64,000 nucleotides of DNA from Gigaspora rosea (GCA_003550325.1 QKWP01000441.1:30577-94576); one strand, 5' to 3'. Shown: positions 43,778-55,974, counted from the first letter of the stretch. Made by a program: numbers and translations. Notes: generated by a model from the letters alone, not told the origin.

Positions 43778-44491
43778 CTACAATTATTATGTGAATTACT
43801 AACTAATTCACATCTCTATGCAATTGTATTACATATTTATTTGTTTATTGATATACAATCACGATCAATGATCATAATACATATGTGGGGTAAGTACCAA
43901 GTTGCTATTGATACTAAAACCCGATTACATGCTACAACTACTTTTATTTATTTTTAATTATAATTGATTATTACTTTACTCTATATAGCCATTAACAACT
44001 TGTTATATCTGGATCGATCATTATAGCGCAACTTAACTTGTTACAATAATTTTTGCAAAAATGTGGGTAAATTGCTAAAAATAAAATATAACATGCATAA
44101 AATCTTTGTAATTTTCCAAAATATTCAATTATGACCCTTTTTAAAATTAACTTCAATTTGCTAAAATTTAAATTTGGACCTTAAATCAAATTTGAATCAA
44201 TTTGCTAAAAACAATATAACATATATCAGAGATATCCGGGGTCCTGGATTAATCAAATTTCACAATTTTGATTGGCTAAATATAACATGTGACTATCGGG
44301 TAACCTCGTGATGTGCTAGCTCTACGCAGCTTTATGTAATTTTTCTTTTTACATTATCTTGATTTTTAATTATGCATATCGACTTTCATTTATAATTGAA
44401 AAGTGTCAATCATGTCAAAATTTATATAAATTTAATAAAAACCCATTTTTCAAAAAATTGTAAAAATGGGCTGTTTTAATTGACCACACCC

Positions 44492-44880
44492 CATATATTA
44501 AATTAAAAAAAAATTTAAGTAGTAAAATTATATTTTATATCTTAAAGGAAATATTTTTTTGAATATATAGAATATCTGCATTGTAAACAATAATTTAAAA
44601 TTATAATATATGTAGATTTAAAAATTATTTTTATTACATATACATATTGGGTACCCAATATATGTAAGATTAACCAAACTATATGATATATATATGATAG
44701 ATCACCAATATGTAGCATTTTATCTATTTTTTAATTATAGTTATATAGTACCCAATAGATGCTGATTTATTGGATTTTGATCCGTGTTATTATAAGATTT
44801 TGAGGTTAATTGATGATCCGCCAGTCAACTGATGCATGATAATAGTGTAACGTAACACAAATTACTATGTAAATCACTTT
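44492..44880. other. AT-rich stretch, nothing recognised
   Basis: Includes TTGGGTACCCAATATATG near 44647, a short palindromic motif also seen near 41518 and 44755. No gene. Confidence 0.45.
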
Positions 44881-44883
44881 TAA

Positions 44884-45475
44884 ACGAAATGCCATGATCA
44901 CCCAAGGAAAAATAATTTTCTTATTAAGTTAATGAGTTATATCGACTAATTGAAAGTTGTAGAGCTCATCGAGGCGCATCTAACGGTGGTTAGATCATCA
45001 AAATCGGCCCAGTGATGCGGAGATATCGTCAAAAAACGATTGGGCGACTATATAAAATTCTATGTAAACAAACATTTGTTTACATAAAATTTTATATAGT
45101 CGCCCAATTGTTTTTTGAAGATAACTCAGCATTTACTGGGCCAATTTTGATGATCTTACCACCTTTAGATTCGTCATAATGAGCTTTACAACTTTAAATT
45201 AATCGGCATGATTCATTAACTTAGTAAAAAAAGTATTTTTCCTTGGTAATCATGGCATTTCTACCTACAATATAGATTTTTATAGCAGAAATGCCACGAT
45301 CACCCAAGAAAAAATATTTTTTTTACTAAGTTAACAAATCATGCCGATTAATTAAAAGTTGTAGAGCTCATTATGACGAATATAAAGGTGGTAAGATCAT
45401 CAAAATTGGCCCAGTAGATGCTGAGTTATCTTCAAAAAATGATTGGGCGACTATGTAAAATTTTATGTAAACAAA
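44884..45475. repeat. Palindromic element J and an adjacent half copy
   Basis: Arms beginning GAAATGCCATGATCACCCAA meet at ACAAACATTTGTTTAC (about 45073) and end near 45262. A second half, from 45290 (GAAATGCCACGATCACCCAA) to 45475, repeats the right-hand sequence in inverse orientation. TATATAGTCGCCCAAT lies at the inner side. Non-coding. Confidence 0.75.
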
Positions 45476-45480
45476 TGTTA

Positions 45481-46323
45481 GTTAATATACCTATACACAA
45501 CAAAACTTTACCAAACTGCTGTTGGGTACAAAGTCCATTCACTGGATGTTCTGCTCCTGAAATAGAGATAAAAAAATATGCAGACTTTTAAGCGAGGCAC
45601 CTTGGCAGGCTTTGGTACTATTGAGCAAAGATGTAGTAGAAAGACTCTGGAGCTATAGATATGAAAATAGAAGTAGAGGCTTGGTTAGATATGTTATCTA
45701 TAGCGTAACTCTGTCAAAATCCTTTAAGTTTGGTACTTTTTTGCCCCTTTGGTTTTTTCGAAATTTCAAAAAGTGGGCATTTTGGTTTACTCCCTCCAAA
45801 GGATCAGCAGTGTTTATTTCTTCCAAATCGGGAACGCGCCTACCAAATCAGAATCAAGTCACGAGTAAAATTGGGTCTTTGGATATAAACAGTGAATGCC
45901 ACGTGAGGTTTTTTGGAGTAAAAGTCGAAATGAAATTTCTTTCTAGAATGTTCTATTAGGCATAGTTTTTTTTTTTTCTCTTTTTCTTTTCTTAATCTGT
46001 AAATATAATACTTAGATGAGGCGTTTCCTTGCACAGTATTATATAATTTTTATCGTCAGGCACAGGCGTATATGGTGCTGTTATAGCCACTTACTTTGTG
46101 CCTTCTTCTTCTTTCTTTTCATTTTATGTTATATTACTTTGGCTTTTCGTTTAGGTTGTGTAGATTTCCCCCATTTTATTTTTCCTTTTATTTTCTTTAT
46201 ACCTTTTTGTTTTCTGGTAGAATCCTGCTACTCGAGAAGTTAGAAAAAGAGGGTTAGAAAGTAGGCAGTTATAACAGGCGGCAAACTCTAATCAGTGATT
46301 CGGTATTTTAATTCCATTGAGAA
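45481..46323 (+). repeat. Dispersed repeat P, best preserved copy (first part)
   Basis: Aligns with 29980-31066. One plus-strand frame is open for 115 codons (45612-45959, MVLLSKDVVERLWSY...), but homologous copies carry stops at the same places, so I do not call it a gene. From 45791 on it is duplicated exactly after the N. Confidence 0.65.
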
Positions 46324-46324
46324 N
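46324..46324. other. Single N joining two identical 533-bp sequences
   Basis: Positions 45791-46323 and 46325-46857 are identical by inspection and separated by one N. This is what an unmerged contig overlap looks like. Confidence 0.85.
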
Positions 46325-47035
46325 TCCCTCCAAAGGATCAGCAGTGTTTATTTCTTCCAAATCGGGAACGCGCCTACCAAATCAGAATCAAGTCACGAGT
46401 AAAATTGGGTCTTTGGATATAAACAGTGAATGCCACGTGAGGTTTTTTGGAGTAAAAGTCGAAATGAAATTTCTTTCTAGAATGTTCTATTAGGCATAGT
46501 TTTTTTTTTTTCTCTTTTTCTTTTCTTAATCTGTAAATATAATACTTAGATGAGGCGTTTCCTTGCACAGTATTATATAATTTTTATCGTCAGGCACAGG
46601 CGTATATGGTGCTGTTATAGCCACTTACTTTGTGCCTTCTTCTTCTTTCTTTTCATTTTATGTTATATTACTTTGGCTTTTCGTTTAGGTTGTGTAGATT
46701 TCCCCCATTTTATTTTTCCTTTTATTTTCTTTATACCTTTTTGTTTTCTGGTAGAATCCTGCTACTCGAGAAGTTAGAAAAAGAGGGTTAGAAAGTAGGC
46801 AGTTATAACAGGCGGCAAACTCTAATCAGTGATTCGGTATTTTAATTCCATTGAGAAGAGGGGTTCTGATGAGAGAAATGTTTGATATAGCAGGTCACAT
46901 TTAAGGATCTTTAAGACACCTGGGTGGGTCGCACTATAGTATTTTAACCTCAAAGGAGGTAATTATATTGTACTGGCGTTACATACTTAATAAAATAAAG
47001 TTGCGGCATGACTGCCGAATATTAAAAAAAACAAA
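46325..47035 (+). repeat. Dispersed repeat P, continuation with A-rich 3' end
   Basis: After the duplicated 533 bases it continues with GATATAGCAGGTCACATTT, CTGGGTGGGTCGCACT and GCATGACTGCCGAA, then an A-run. It shares this tail with the copies ending at 31066 and 1035. Confidence 0.7.
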
Positions 47036-47116
47036 AACTTGACTTGCACCTTCAATATATTTTTTTAAAAAAAAAATTGGCTTGTTTATATGCATATTTG
47101 TTTAAATTAATATTAG

Positions 47117-48165
47117 TTTTAATTGTTCGGAGCATAGCGGAGAATCCTAATGGACAAGTATAAATGTAACAAAAGTTATGTTTTGATGCATTACAAGTTA
47201 CGATTTTGTAGGATAAGTAGTATGAGGTCCTAGGGCATGCTCTAGAGACATGCCCCCTATCATGTAATTACAAAAAGAATTATTACAAATATAATTGGCT
47301 GATATTAAAAACCTAGATTAACTTCAATATCAAGCTAAAAATAATAAAAATTTGTAATTTTTAAATTTAAAAAAATAATAAAATTATTTTTTAAAACATT
47401 TATTTGGTTTTATATTACATAAAAGAATCCATTTTGAAAAATTTTAAGCATGCATATTGATGATTTATATACCTAGGGGCATGCCCTAGTGTATAATAAA
47501 AAGGTCATACCTCGGCTTGAAGGCATGCTCCTTGAAGCATGCCCTAAATTTTACAATGCCTTCTATCTTATGATTTTGATACAAATACTAAAAACAAAAT
47601 CAAGAATATAACTTTAAAAAAGGATGGCTGTCTGCATGCGTGACGCATGATTACAAGACTATTTTGATCAACAAACTGGCTATTTGATTAGTAAACAGTA
47701 ACACTGATCAAATTTGGGTCGATATATAGTACTGTCTATTATAAAAAAATCATTCATTAATAAAATAAAATTTTTTTTTATTATACTATTTTTAAATTTT
47801 ATGCTTCAAACTTATATTGGTTCCCGATTCCCCAGTAATAATAAGCATATACACATACTTATTGTTCGGAGCATAGCAGAGAACCCTAATGGATGAGTAT
47901 AAGTGTAACAAAAGTTATGTTTTGATGCATCACAAGTTACGATTTTGATGCAACTACTAAAAACAAAATCAAGAACGTAACTTTGAAAAAGGATGTCTGT
48001 CCGCATGTGTGCCGTGTGATTACAAGACTATTTTGATCAACAAACTGGCTATTTGATTAATAAACATAATATTGATCAAATTTGGGTCGATATGTAGTAC
48101 TGTATATTATAAAAAAATTTATTTGTTATTAATAAAATAAAATTTTTTTATTATACTATAATTGT
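47117..48165 (+). repeat. Two tandem copies of dispersed repeat K
   Basis: Copies start at 47117 and 47862 with ATTGTTCGGAGCATAGC and share ACAAAATCAAGAA, GGCTATTTGATTA and GATCAAATTTGGGTCGATAT. The first copy is split by the insertion at 47209-47569. A third start is at 48168. Non-coding. Confidence 0.75.
47209..47569. mobile_element. ~361-bp GCATGCCC-rich insertion
   Basis: Interrupts repeat K between ACGATTTTG (47200-47208) and ATGATTTTG (47570-47578), a 9-bp duplication with one mismatch. GGCATGC/GCATGCC motifs occur several times near both ends. The 9-bp duplication would suit a Mutator-like element. Confidence 0.6.
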
Positions 48166-48460
48166 CCGGAGCAAAGCGGAGGACTATTTGTTTTTACGAC
48201 AGCAAGTGATCATTTCGATCACGTGAGAATTCTGTCCGTCCGGTTCTGTGATGCTGATTGGTCATCATAATCATTATATAGATGCAATAAATTTTTAACT
48301 CAACTCCGGACTTACACTGGTTTCCAGTTTCTAGTTATATTTTTCGATTCCCTAGCCTATCTATATTATAAAAGTTATAACTGTCTGTCCGCTTAAAGCA
48401 TTTTGATTGGTCGAATTTGGATACCGTGATCTGGATCGTCATCAGGGGATCTATTGATCT
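48166..48460. other. Non-coding sequence before the tandem duplication
   Basis: A partial repeat K start (TTGTCCGGAGCAAAGCGGAG), then CACGTGAGAATTC. No gene. Confidence 0.5.
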
Positions 48461-48468
48461 ATGCAGAG

Positions 48469-49820
48469 TAGTGCTCGTACCTGGATAACTTTTTATCCGA
48501 AAGGTTGTAACCTTTAACAAAATTTAATAACCGGTTTTATATCCTATTCAAATAAAAGGATAACAGTTATATCCGGATAAGATATTTATATGGTTGTTGA
48601 TTTATATATACAGTATTAATGCATAAATCAAATAAAGTAACTCTATAATAATAAAGTAAAAAAAATTAGAAAAATAAATAAATAAATAAATCAAAACGAA
48701 TAAAAATGAATCACTATATGCTCGTCTAAATATTAAATGCTAACTTTTCATACATTAAAAGAATAGTTCTAATATTCATATATATTTAACAATGTAATTA
48801 ATAATTTTTACATTCCCTGCGTAGAACACATCCACATTTGTTTTTCGGCAATGGCAGGAATCTGGTCGGGTGTCATGTCTAGAAGATAATTACTAAATTT
48901 TTTTTAAACAAACATAAATTTATCTTTTTCGACATAAAAAACTTGCATTCCCAAGTTATTCCTATTTTGTTTAGGCATGAGAAGTTCTTCTGTTACGCCA
49001 ATACAAAAAAATAATGACGAAACAATAAAAGAATAATCTTTATATATATTAATGAAAAAAAATCAATGTAATTATTAATAAGTAATTATTATCAGTAATT
49101 TATTACATTGCTGTGCATTTTACAATCGTTGAAAATCGAGAAAGAACGCATGTTCATTCAGAATTAAATTCAGAAATGATGTGGAACAATAAGTAATTAT
49201 TATCAGTAATTTATTACATGATCTGCATACAAGATGAAAATTGAGAAAGAACACATGTCAATTCAGAACAATAAGTAATTATTATCAATAAGTAATTATT
49301 ATCAGTAATTTATTACATGATCTGCATACAAGATGAAAATCAGAAAGAACACATGTCAATTCAGAATTTACGTAAATTCAGAAATTGTGTGGAGTATTCT
49401 GTACTGTGTAAAGTATGTAATAAAACATAAAGTACTTACTGTATTCATATATATAATATAATAATTATTATTATACTTACAAAAAACTGAAAGCCAGTAT
49501 AAGTTTAAAGTTTAATTGATTTATATTACCTATTGCTGTATTAAATAAATATAATAAACAAACGAAATATTAAAATCATGTTCTTATTTAAAATACATTA
49601 AATTTATGATGTAGACAAGTTTTACACCGAGTGATGCTAGTATATAAATAATACGCAAATTAAAATTTTTATTATAATTGTATTTTACCCTATATTATCC
49701 TATATTATATCTTAAGTTAACCGGATACCTCAATAATTTATCTGTTTATCAGTTTCATAATTCGGGTATCCGGGTAGCCTAATAGTTAACCGGTTATTGT
49801 ACCCTAGGGTACGACCACTA
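48469..49820. mobile_element. 1.35-kb hAT-like element with perfect 8-bp TSD
   Basis: TAGTGCTCGTACCTGG at the left and the complement of the right end (TAGTGGTCGTACCC) are similar. ATGCAGAG is duplicated at 48461-48468 and 49821-49828. The interior contains a direct repeat of AGTAATTATTATCAGTAATT with ATGATCTGCATACAAGATG at 49070-49330. No transposase frame. The left end coincides with the start of the tandem duplication that carries the ML genes. Confidence 0.85.
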
Positions 49821-52022
49821 ATGCAGAGATCATAATGAAATCCAGATTAAAATAAAATGAAAGTATAAAATCTTGAAAACTAAATTTTTTTGAGGTACAT
49901 TTTTTAGGGTTAGGGGTTTAGGGTTAGGGTTAGTTTTAAAAAGTATAGAATGTAGATTTCATTTTAAATTATGATCTGCGACAGGGATTAATATTAAAAT
50001 TCAATTCTGACTAGTCAATTTCGGTGCTTATGTAACCCAATCGTATACGTAACCAAGTTCAGAAAAACAGATTGTATTTTGCTCATTTCATTTACCCTAG
50101 ATAGACAAGAATTGTTAATTAAACTATTAATAAAAAATAACATGCATACAATTGTAGGTAATATAAAAGATTTATATATTCTAACACGCATATATAAAAC
50201 AAGTGCTAAAGTTTGATCAAAAACACAACCAATGACGCATACAATTCAATTTCAGTTGTCGTGATCCGGTTCATTATTCATGAGTGCTGACTTATATTAT
50301 TAAAAAAAATAATATGTATTTGTTATAAAGATAAGTTTTCGAACTTTTGATTTTACCCCTTATTATTTACCAGATTAGGCACTATAAAATCATATACGAT
50401 ACGTAATCACAATCAATAATATCATAAATTTTTCACGAGTTGAATCTAATAAATAATAAATACGGTGCACTTTTTTTTATTTATTTTATTTTATTTCTAA
50501 ATAAATGCTTTCATACTACAGTACATATAATATCATTTATCTTTTAATACCGTCGTTAATATGGGATCTTTGCTAAAAGAAAAAGAACTCCTTTTGGGAC
50601 TATAATAGTCCTGAAAGCAAGATATACCATAAATAACTAAGGGTTGAAAACATAAAATTTTGCTTCTGCTTAGGTAGAGTAATGTTAGTGTTAGGGTTTG
50701 AATGTGTTTTTGTTTGATTTTATGTTACATGACTTAAATTTTGATTTGACCAGATAGTGAAAATTTTTAAAGGGTGATGCTATGATGTTTGAATGACGTT
50801 GATCTTTTCGGAATGGTATTAAAACCAGTTAGGTTAAACCGTTAAACGAACGGATAATTTTTTTTAGGCAATTACAAATAAACTATAGTTGAAGTTATAC
50901 AGTAAATAAGTTAGCTACATCACTATGTCACGCAAAATCAGAAACGTAAACTATGAATAATAATATACATCATCTATAATATTAAAATTTTATTCATCTT
51001 CACTTTTAACCAATTTTGTTGGCTAATTTTAGATCATGTAATCTCTGTCTTATTAAACTCCTAAAAAGGAAACAGACTATAACTTAGATTAGTGCCAATC
51101 GTTCACATTTTGAACTAAAAAAGAAAGATCAATTATGATGCTAAGAAAAGTTTCTTACAAGATTTTAATTTAATCTATTACTCGCTAATTTAAAAGATAG
51201 ACTTTGAAAGTCAACAACCTCAAATTATTTTTATACATTTTAAGTTTATATAGTACATTTAATTTTATTATTTCAATCTTCACCTCTAATTATTCTAATT
51301 AAAAAAGGTAACATATTACCTTTTCTTATTCATTTTATTTTTTATTCCAATTAACTATTTATCAATATCGTCGTTGATAATTTTACAATCATTTTGCCAT
51401 GTGTTTGACATATCAAATTACTATGGAGATGAAACAATTTGGCCCATGTATTTAAGTAATATCATAGATAAGCAGATTGTCGTTAAGAGTTAAAATTATT
51501 TAGCAGCACAAAATTTTCTTTATACTGTTAGTTTAAGCTAAATGGTATTAAACCCAAGTGGGTTAAACTGTTAGGCGCATTAAACGATTAATTGTTAAAG
51601 AAAAAAAAACTTTTTTCTAGGCGGTTTCAATTTTTGATTGTAAAATATATATATAATTAAGGTTGCAACCCAGGTTGTAATCCGTAATGTCCGTAATTTA
51701 TACATACTAAATTTGACAAACATACTACTGATTTACTAAATAATCCGCGTGATAAGATTATTACCGTACTATACTTACATTAGACTATATTTATTCTCGG
51801 CTATACAATATTTAGACAACGCACCCGATGTAGTACTATGTGTGCTTGCCATTGATTTTTCAGGATTCTTTTTGTTCAAATGTCAGTTGAAAATTAGGTG
51901 ATGCGGTTTTTCTTTTCATTTAAATACTTTTAAAATGTTTTTTCGTATTTTTTTTTGGGATTTATGATCTCACGTGTGAATAGCATTTAATTTTATTACT
52001 GATATGCATTAATTATGCATAA
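49821..52022. other. Upstream non-coding region of ML gene 1
   Basis: About 2.2 kb with no ORF, conserved in copy 2. It includes an interstitial telomere-like tract (49904-49933, TTAGGGTTAGGGG type). Near the gene are TCTCACGTGTGA (51969), with an E-box-like CACGTG, and ATGCATTAATTATGCAT (52002-52018), a palindrome. Either could be regulatory. Confidence 0.5.
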
Positions 52023-52182
52023 ATGAATAATAAAAAAGGGAAAAGGGAATCCAGAAGATTTTTTTTTTCTTATAAAAAATCACTGATTTCAATTTACTCA
52101 GAGATCAAAACTAACAATTATCATATTCGCAAAAATTCACAGAAAAAAAAAACTACCATTTTATTACCAATTTGTCTTCAAC

Positions 52183-52629
52183 ATGAACCAAAATTTTGTT
52201 CTTATACTCGTTTTATTGATTATGCTTTCCATCGTCAATGCTATTCCGCATCAACTTCATAAAAGAAAAACCAAGTTTGGTTCATGTGGATTATCTCCCG
52301 TACTCGATGTATCAGTTTCACCTGATCCTATCGTTGCTAATAAAAACGCTACGTATACTATTTCTGGAATACTAAAAAAAGATATCACCGATGCTTACCA
52401 AGTTTTTATTCTATATTATGTTGATGGAGCAGAAGGTGGAAATAATCAAAACTTTGACATTTGTACAAAAATTAAATGTCCAGTTAAAGCTGGAACAAAA
52501 TTTGAAATGAAACAGAAATCTCTAGTTCCACCAGGTTTACCTCCAAATGGTTACGATATAGGTGTTGGAATTGATACTAAGGATAATTCTAAATTTGAAT
52601 TGATAGGCAGTGCGTGTACTCATGTATAA
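52183..52629 (+). CDS. Secreted ML-domain (MD-2-related lipid-recognition) protein 1
   Basis: 148 codons, no intron needed. Residues 1-20 form a signal peptide with a hydrophobic core (VLILVLLIMLSIVNA), followed by a basic KRK at 27-29. The rest fits the ML/NPC2-like beta-sandwich family: SCG at 34-36, VSVSPDPIVANKNATYTISG (44-62), DICTKIKC (92-99) and a closing GSACT (142-146). Four cysteines (35, 94, 99, 145) could form two disulfides, fewer than the six of NPC2. Asn55 is in an N-glycosylation sequon (NAT). Proteins of this family bind lipids or sterols. Here it would act in the secretory pathway or outside the cell. Start chosen at the ATG that opens the signal peptide; an upstream open frame in another register (52023) is 5' leader. 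An AATAAA lies at 52681. Its twin is 3.8 kb downstream. Confidence 0.88.
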   Translation: MNQNFVLILVLLIMLSIVNAIPHQLHKRKTKFGSCGLSPVLDVSVSPDPIVANKNATYTISGILKKDITDAYQVFILYYVDGAEGGNNQNFDICTKIKCPVKAGTKFEMKQKSLVPPGLPPNGYDIGVGIDTKDNSKFELIGSACTHV

Positions 52630-52826
52630 CGAGTTTTCTTTTCTTTTACTTTGTACTTTTGTTTTACTCCGTATTTTATCAATAAAAACCCATGCCTATA
52701 AAAAATTATGTAATAAAGTGATTTGTACAAATTCCTTATTATTAAAAGAGTCGCTAATGAGACAATAATGCTGTATTATTTAAGTAAATTTTTTATTTTA
52801 TTTTTTTCTGATCAAAAACTATAAAC
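52630..52826 (+). other. 3' flank of ML gene 1
   Basis: Contains ATCAATAAAAACC, a likely polyadenylation signal, about 50 bases after the stop. The same sequence follows gene 2 at about 56460. Confidence 0.5.
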
Positions 52827-53510
52827 TAGTGCTCGTACCCGGATAACTTTTTATCCGAAAGGTTGAAACCTTTAACAAAATTTAATAACCGGTTTTATAT
52901 CCTATTCAAACAAAAGGATAACGGTTATATCCGGATAAGATATTTATATGATTGTTTATTTATATATACAGTATTAATGCATAAATCAAATAAAGTAACT
53001 CTATAATAATAAAGTAAAAAAAAAATTAGAAAAATAAAATAAAAACGAATAAAAATGAATCACTATATGCTCGTCTAAATATTAAATGCTAACATTTCAT
53101 ACATTAAAAGAATAGTTCTAATATTCATATATATTTAACAATGTAATTAATAATTTTTACATTCCCTGCGTAGAACACATCCACATTTGTTTTTCGGCAA
53201 CGGCAGGAATTTGGTCGGGTGTCATGTCTAGAAGATAATTACTAAATTTTTTTAAACAAACATAAATTTATCTTTTTCGACATAAAAAACTTGCATCCCC
53301 AAGTTATTCCTATTTTGTTTAGGCATGAGAAGTTCTTCTGTTACGCCAATACAAAAAAATAATGACGAAACAATAAAAGAATAATCATTATATATATTAA
53401 TGAAAAAAAATCAATGTAATTATTAATAAGTAATTATTATCAGTAATTTATTACATTGCTGTGCATTTCATAATCGATGAAAATCGAGAAAGAAAAGTAA
53501 TTATTATATG

Positions 53511-53660
53511 TCAGGGTGAAACCCGCGCAACTAGCTAGTAAAACCCGCTTTGATCATAGGGTTTGGGTGAAATCCGCGTTAGCATAGTGTGTTTTATAGG
53601 TTAACGCGGATTTCACCCTCATGTGATCTGCATAGCGGGTTTTACTAGCTAGCTGCGCCT
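53511..53660. repeat. Nested double hairpin in copy 2
   Basis: Outer arms 53525-53549 and 53634-53658 (GCGCAACTAGCTAGTAAAAC type, 25 bases, one mismatch). Inner perfect arms 53565-53581 and 53602-53618 (GGGTGAAATCCGCGTTA). A third GGGTGAAACCCGCG lies at 53514. The sequence is much richer in G+C than its surroundings. It may be a MITE, but no target duplication is evident, or a structured insertion. Confidence 0.8.
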
Positions 53661-55974
53661 GGATTAATATTAAAATTCAATTCTGACTAGTCAATTTCGG
53701 TGCTTATGTAACCAATCGTATACGTACCAAGTTCAGAAGTGATAAACATATTGTATTCTTGCACATTTCATTTACCCTAGATAGACAAGAATTGTTAATT
53801 TATTAATAAAAAATAACATGTATACAATTGTAGGTAATATAAAAGATTTATATATTCTAACACGCATATATAAAACAAGTGCTAAAGTTTGATCAAAAAC
53901 ACAACCAATGACGCATACAATTCAATTTCAGTTGTCGTGATCCGGTTCATTATTCATGAGTGCTGACTTATATTATTAAAAAAAATAATATGTATTTGTT
54001 TATAAAGATAAGTTTTCGAACTTTCGATTTTACCCCTTATTATTTACCAGATTAGGCTCTATAAAATCATATACGATACGTAATCACAATCAATAATATC
54101 ACAAAATTTTCACGAGTTGAATCTAATAAATAATAAATACGGTGCACTTTTTTTATTTATTTTATTTTATTTCTAAATAAATGCCTTCATACTACAGTAC
54201 ATATAATATCATTTATCTTTTGATACCGTCGTTAATATGGAATCTTTGCTAAAAGAAAAAGAACTCCTTTTGGGACTATATAGTCCTGAAAGCAAGAATT
54301 CCAATATGGTATGATGATCATGTGATTTACGATATCTACATTATAATCCGAAAGTTGCTAAAATATTTAAAAAATTGGTATACTAAAATCAAGATATACC
54401 ATAAATAACTAAGGGTTGAAAACATTTAATCACATAAAATTTTGCTTCTGCTTAGGTAGAATAATGTTAGTGTTAGGGTTTGAATGTGTTTTTGTTTAAT
54501 TTTATGTTACATGTCTTAAATTTTGATTTGACCAGATAGTGAAAATTTTTAAAGGGTGATGCTATGATGGTTGAATGAAGTTGATCTTTTCGGAATGGTA
54601 TTAAAACCAGTTAGGTTAAACCGTTAAACGAACGGATAATTTTTTTTAGGCAATTACCAAATAAACTATAGTTGAAGTTAAAATAAGTATAAATAAGTTA
54701 GCTACATCACTATGTCACGCAAAATCAGAAACGTAAACTATGAATAATAATATACATCATCTATAATATTAAAATTTTATTCATCTTTCACTTTTAACCA
54801 ATTTTGTTGGCTAATTTTAGATCATGTAATCTCTGTTTGATCTTATTAAACTCCTAAAAAGGAAACAGACTATAACTTAGATTAGTGCCAATCGTTCACA
54901 TTTTGAACTAAAAAAGAAAGATCAATTATGATGCTAAGAAAAGTTTCTTACAAGATTTTAATTTAATCTATTACTCGCTAATTTAAAAGATAGACTTTGA
55001 AAGTCAACAACCTCAAATTATTTTTATACATTTTAAGTTTATATAGTACATTTAATTTTATTATTTCAATCTTCACCTCTAATTATTCTAATTAAAAAAG
55101 GTAACATATTACCTTTTCTTATTCATTTTATTTTTTATTCCAATTAACTATTTATCAATATCGTCGTTGATAATTTTACAATCATTTTGCCATGTGTTTG
55201 ACATATCAAATTACTATGGAGATGAAACAATTTGGCCCATGTATTTAAGTAATATCATAGATAAGCAGATTGTCGTTAAGAGTTAAAATTATTTAGCAGC
55301 ACAAAATTTTCTTTATACTGTTAGTTTAAGCTAAATGGTATTAAACCCAAGTGGGTTAAACTGTTAGGCGCATTAAACGATTAATTGTTAAAGAAAAAAA
55401 AACTTTTTTCTAGGCGGTTTCAATTTTTGATTGTAAAATATATATATAATTAAGGTTGCAACCCAGGTTGTAATCCGTAATGTCCGTAATTTATACATAC
55501 TAAATTTGACAAACATACTACTGATTTACTAAATAATCCGCGTGATAAGATTATTACCGTACTATACTTACATTAGACTATATTTATTCTCGGCTATACA
55601 ATATTTAGACAACGCACCCGATGTAGTACTATGTGTGCTTGCCATTGATTTTTCAGGATTCTTTTTGTTCAAATGTCAGTTGAAAATTAGGTGATGCGGT
55701 TTTTCTTTTCATTTAAATACTTTTAAAATGTTTTTTCGTATTTTTTTTGGGATTTATGATCTCACGTGTGAATAGCATTTAATTTTATTACTGATATGCA
55801 TTAATTATGCATAAATGAATAATAAAAAAGGGAAAAGGGAATCCAGAAGATTTTTTTTTTCTTATAAAAAATCACTGATTTCAATTTACTCAGAGATCAA
55901 AACTAACAATTATCATATTCGCAAAAATTCACAGAAAAAAAAAACTACCATTTTATTACCAATTTGTCTTCAAC

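Larger units (their letters stand above)
41531..44491. mobile_element. ~3-kb foldback element with 22-bp terminal inverted repeats
   Basis: GGGTGTGGTCAATTAAAACA at 41531 is mirrored by TGTTTTAATTGACCACACCC ending 44491. Inner inverse matches (GGACCCCAGATATCTCT near 41633 and AGATATCCGGGGTCC near 44229) show that symmetry extends inward. The centre is a near-perfect palindrome. Possible ATATA duplications flank it. No transposase. Confidence 0.8.
48469..52826. repeat. Tandem duplication, copy 1 (carries ML gene 1)
   Basis: From TAGTGCTCGTACC to TCAAAAACTATAAAC. It matches 52827-56565 almost base for base over most of its length, apart from indels. Copy 1 holds the complete hAT-like element and about 160 further bases (49821-49983) that copy 2 lacks. 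Confidence 0.9.

Noticed and set aside
46374-46777. Second copies of the frames at 45840-46243
   Set aside because: Part of the probable assembly duplication around the N at 46324.
49904-49933. A chromosome end
   Set aside because: The telomere-like tract is only about 30 bases, imperfect and internal.
52023-52262. 79-codon frame overlapping the start of ML gene 1 (also 55815-56054)
   Set aside because: Different frame from the ML protein, basic low-complexity reading of the 5' leader.
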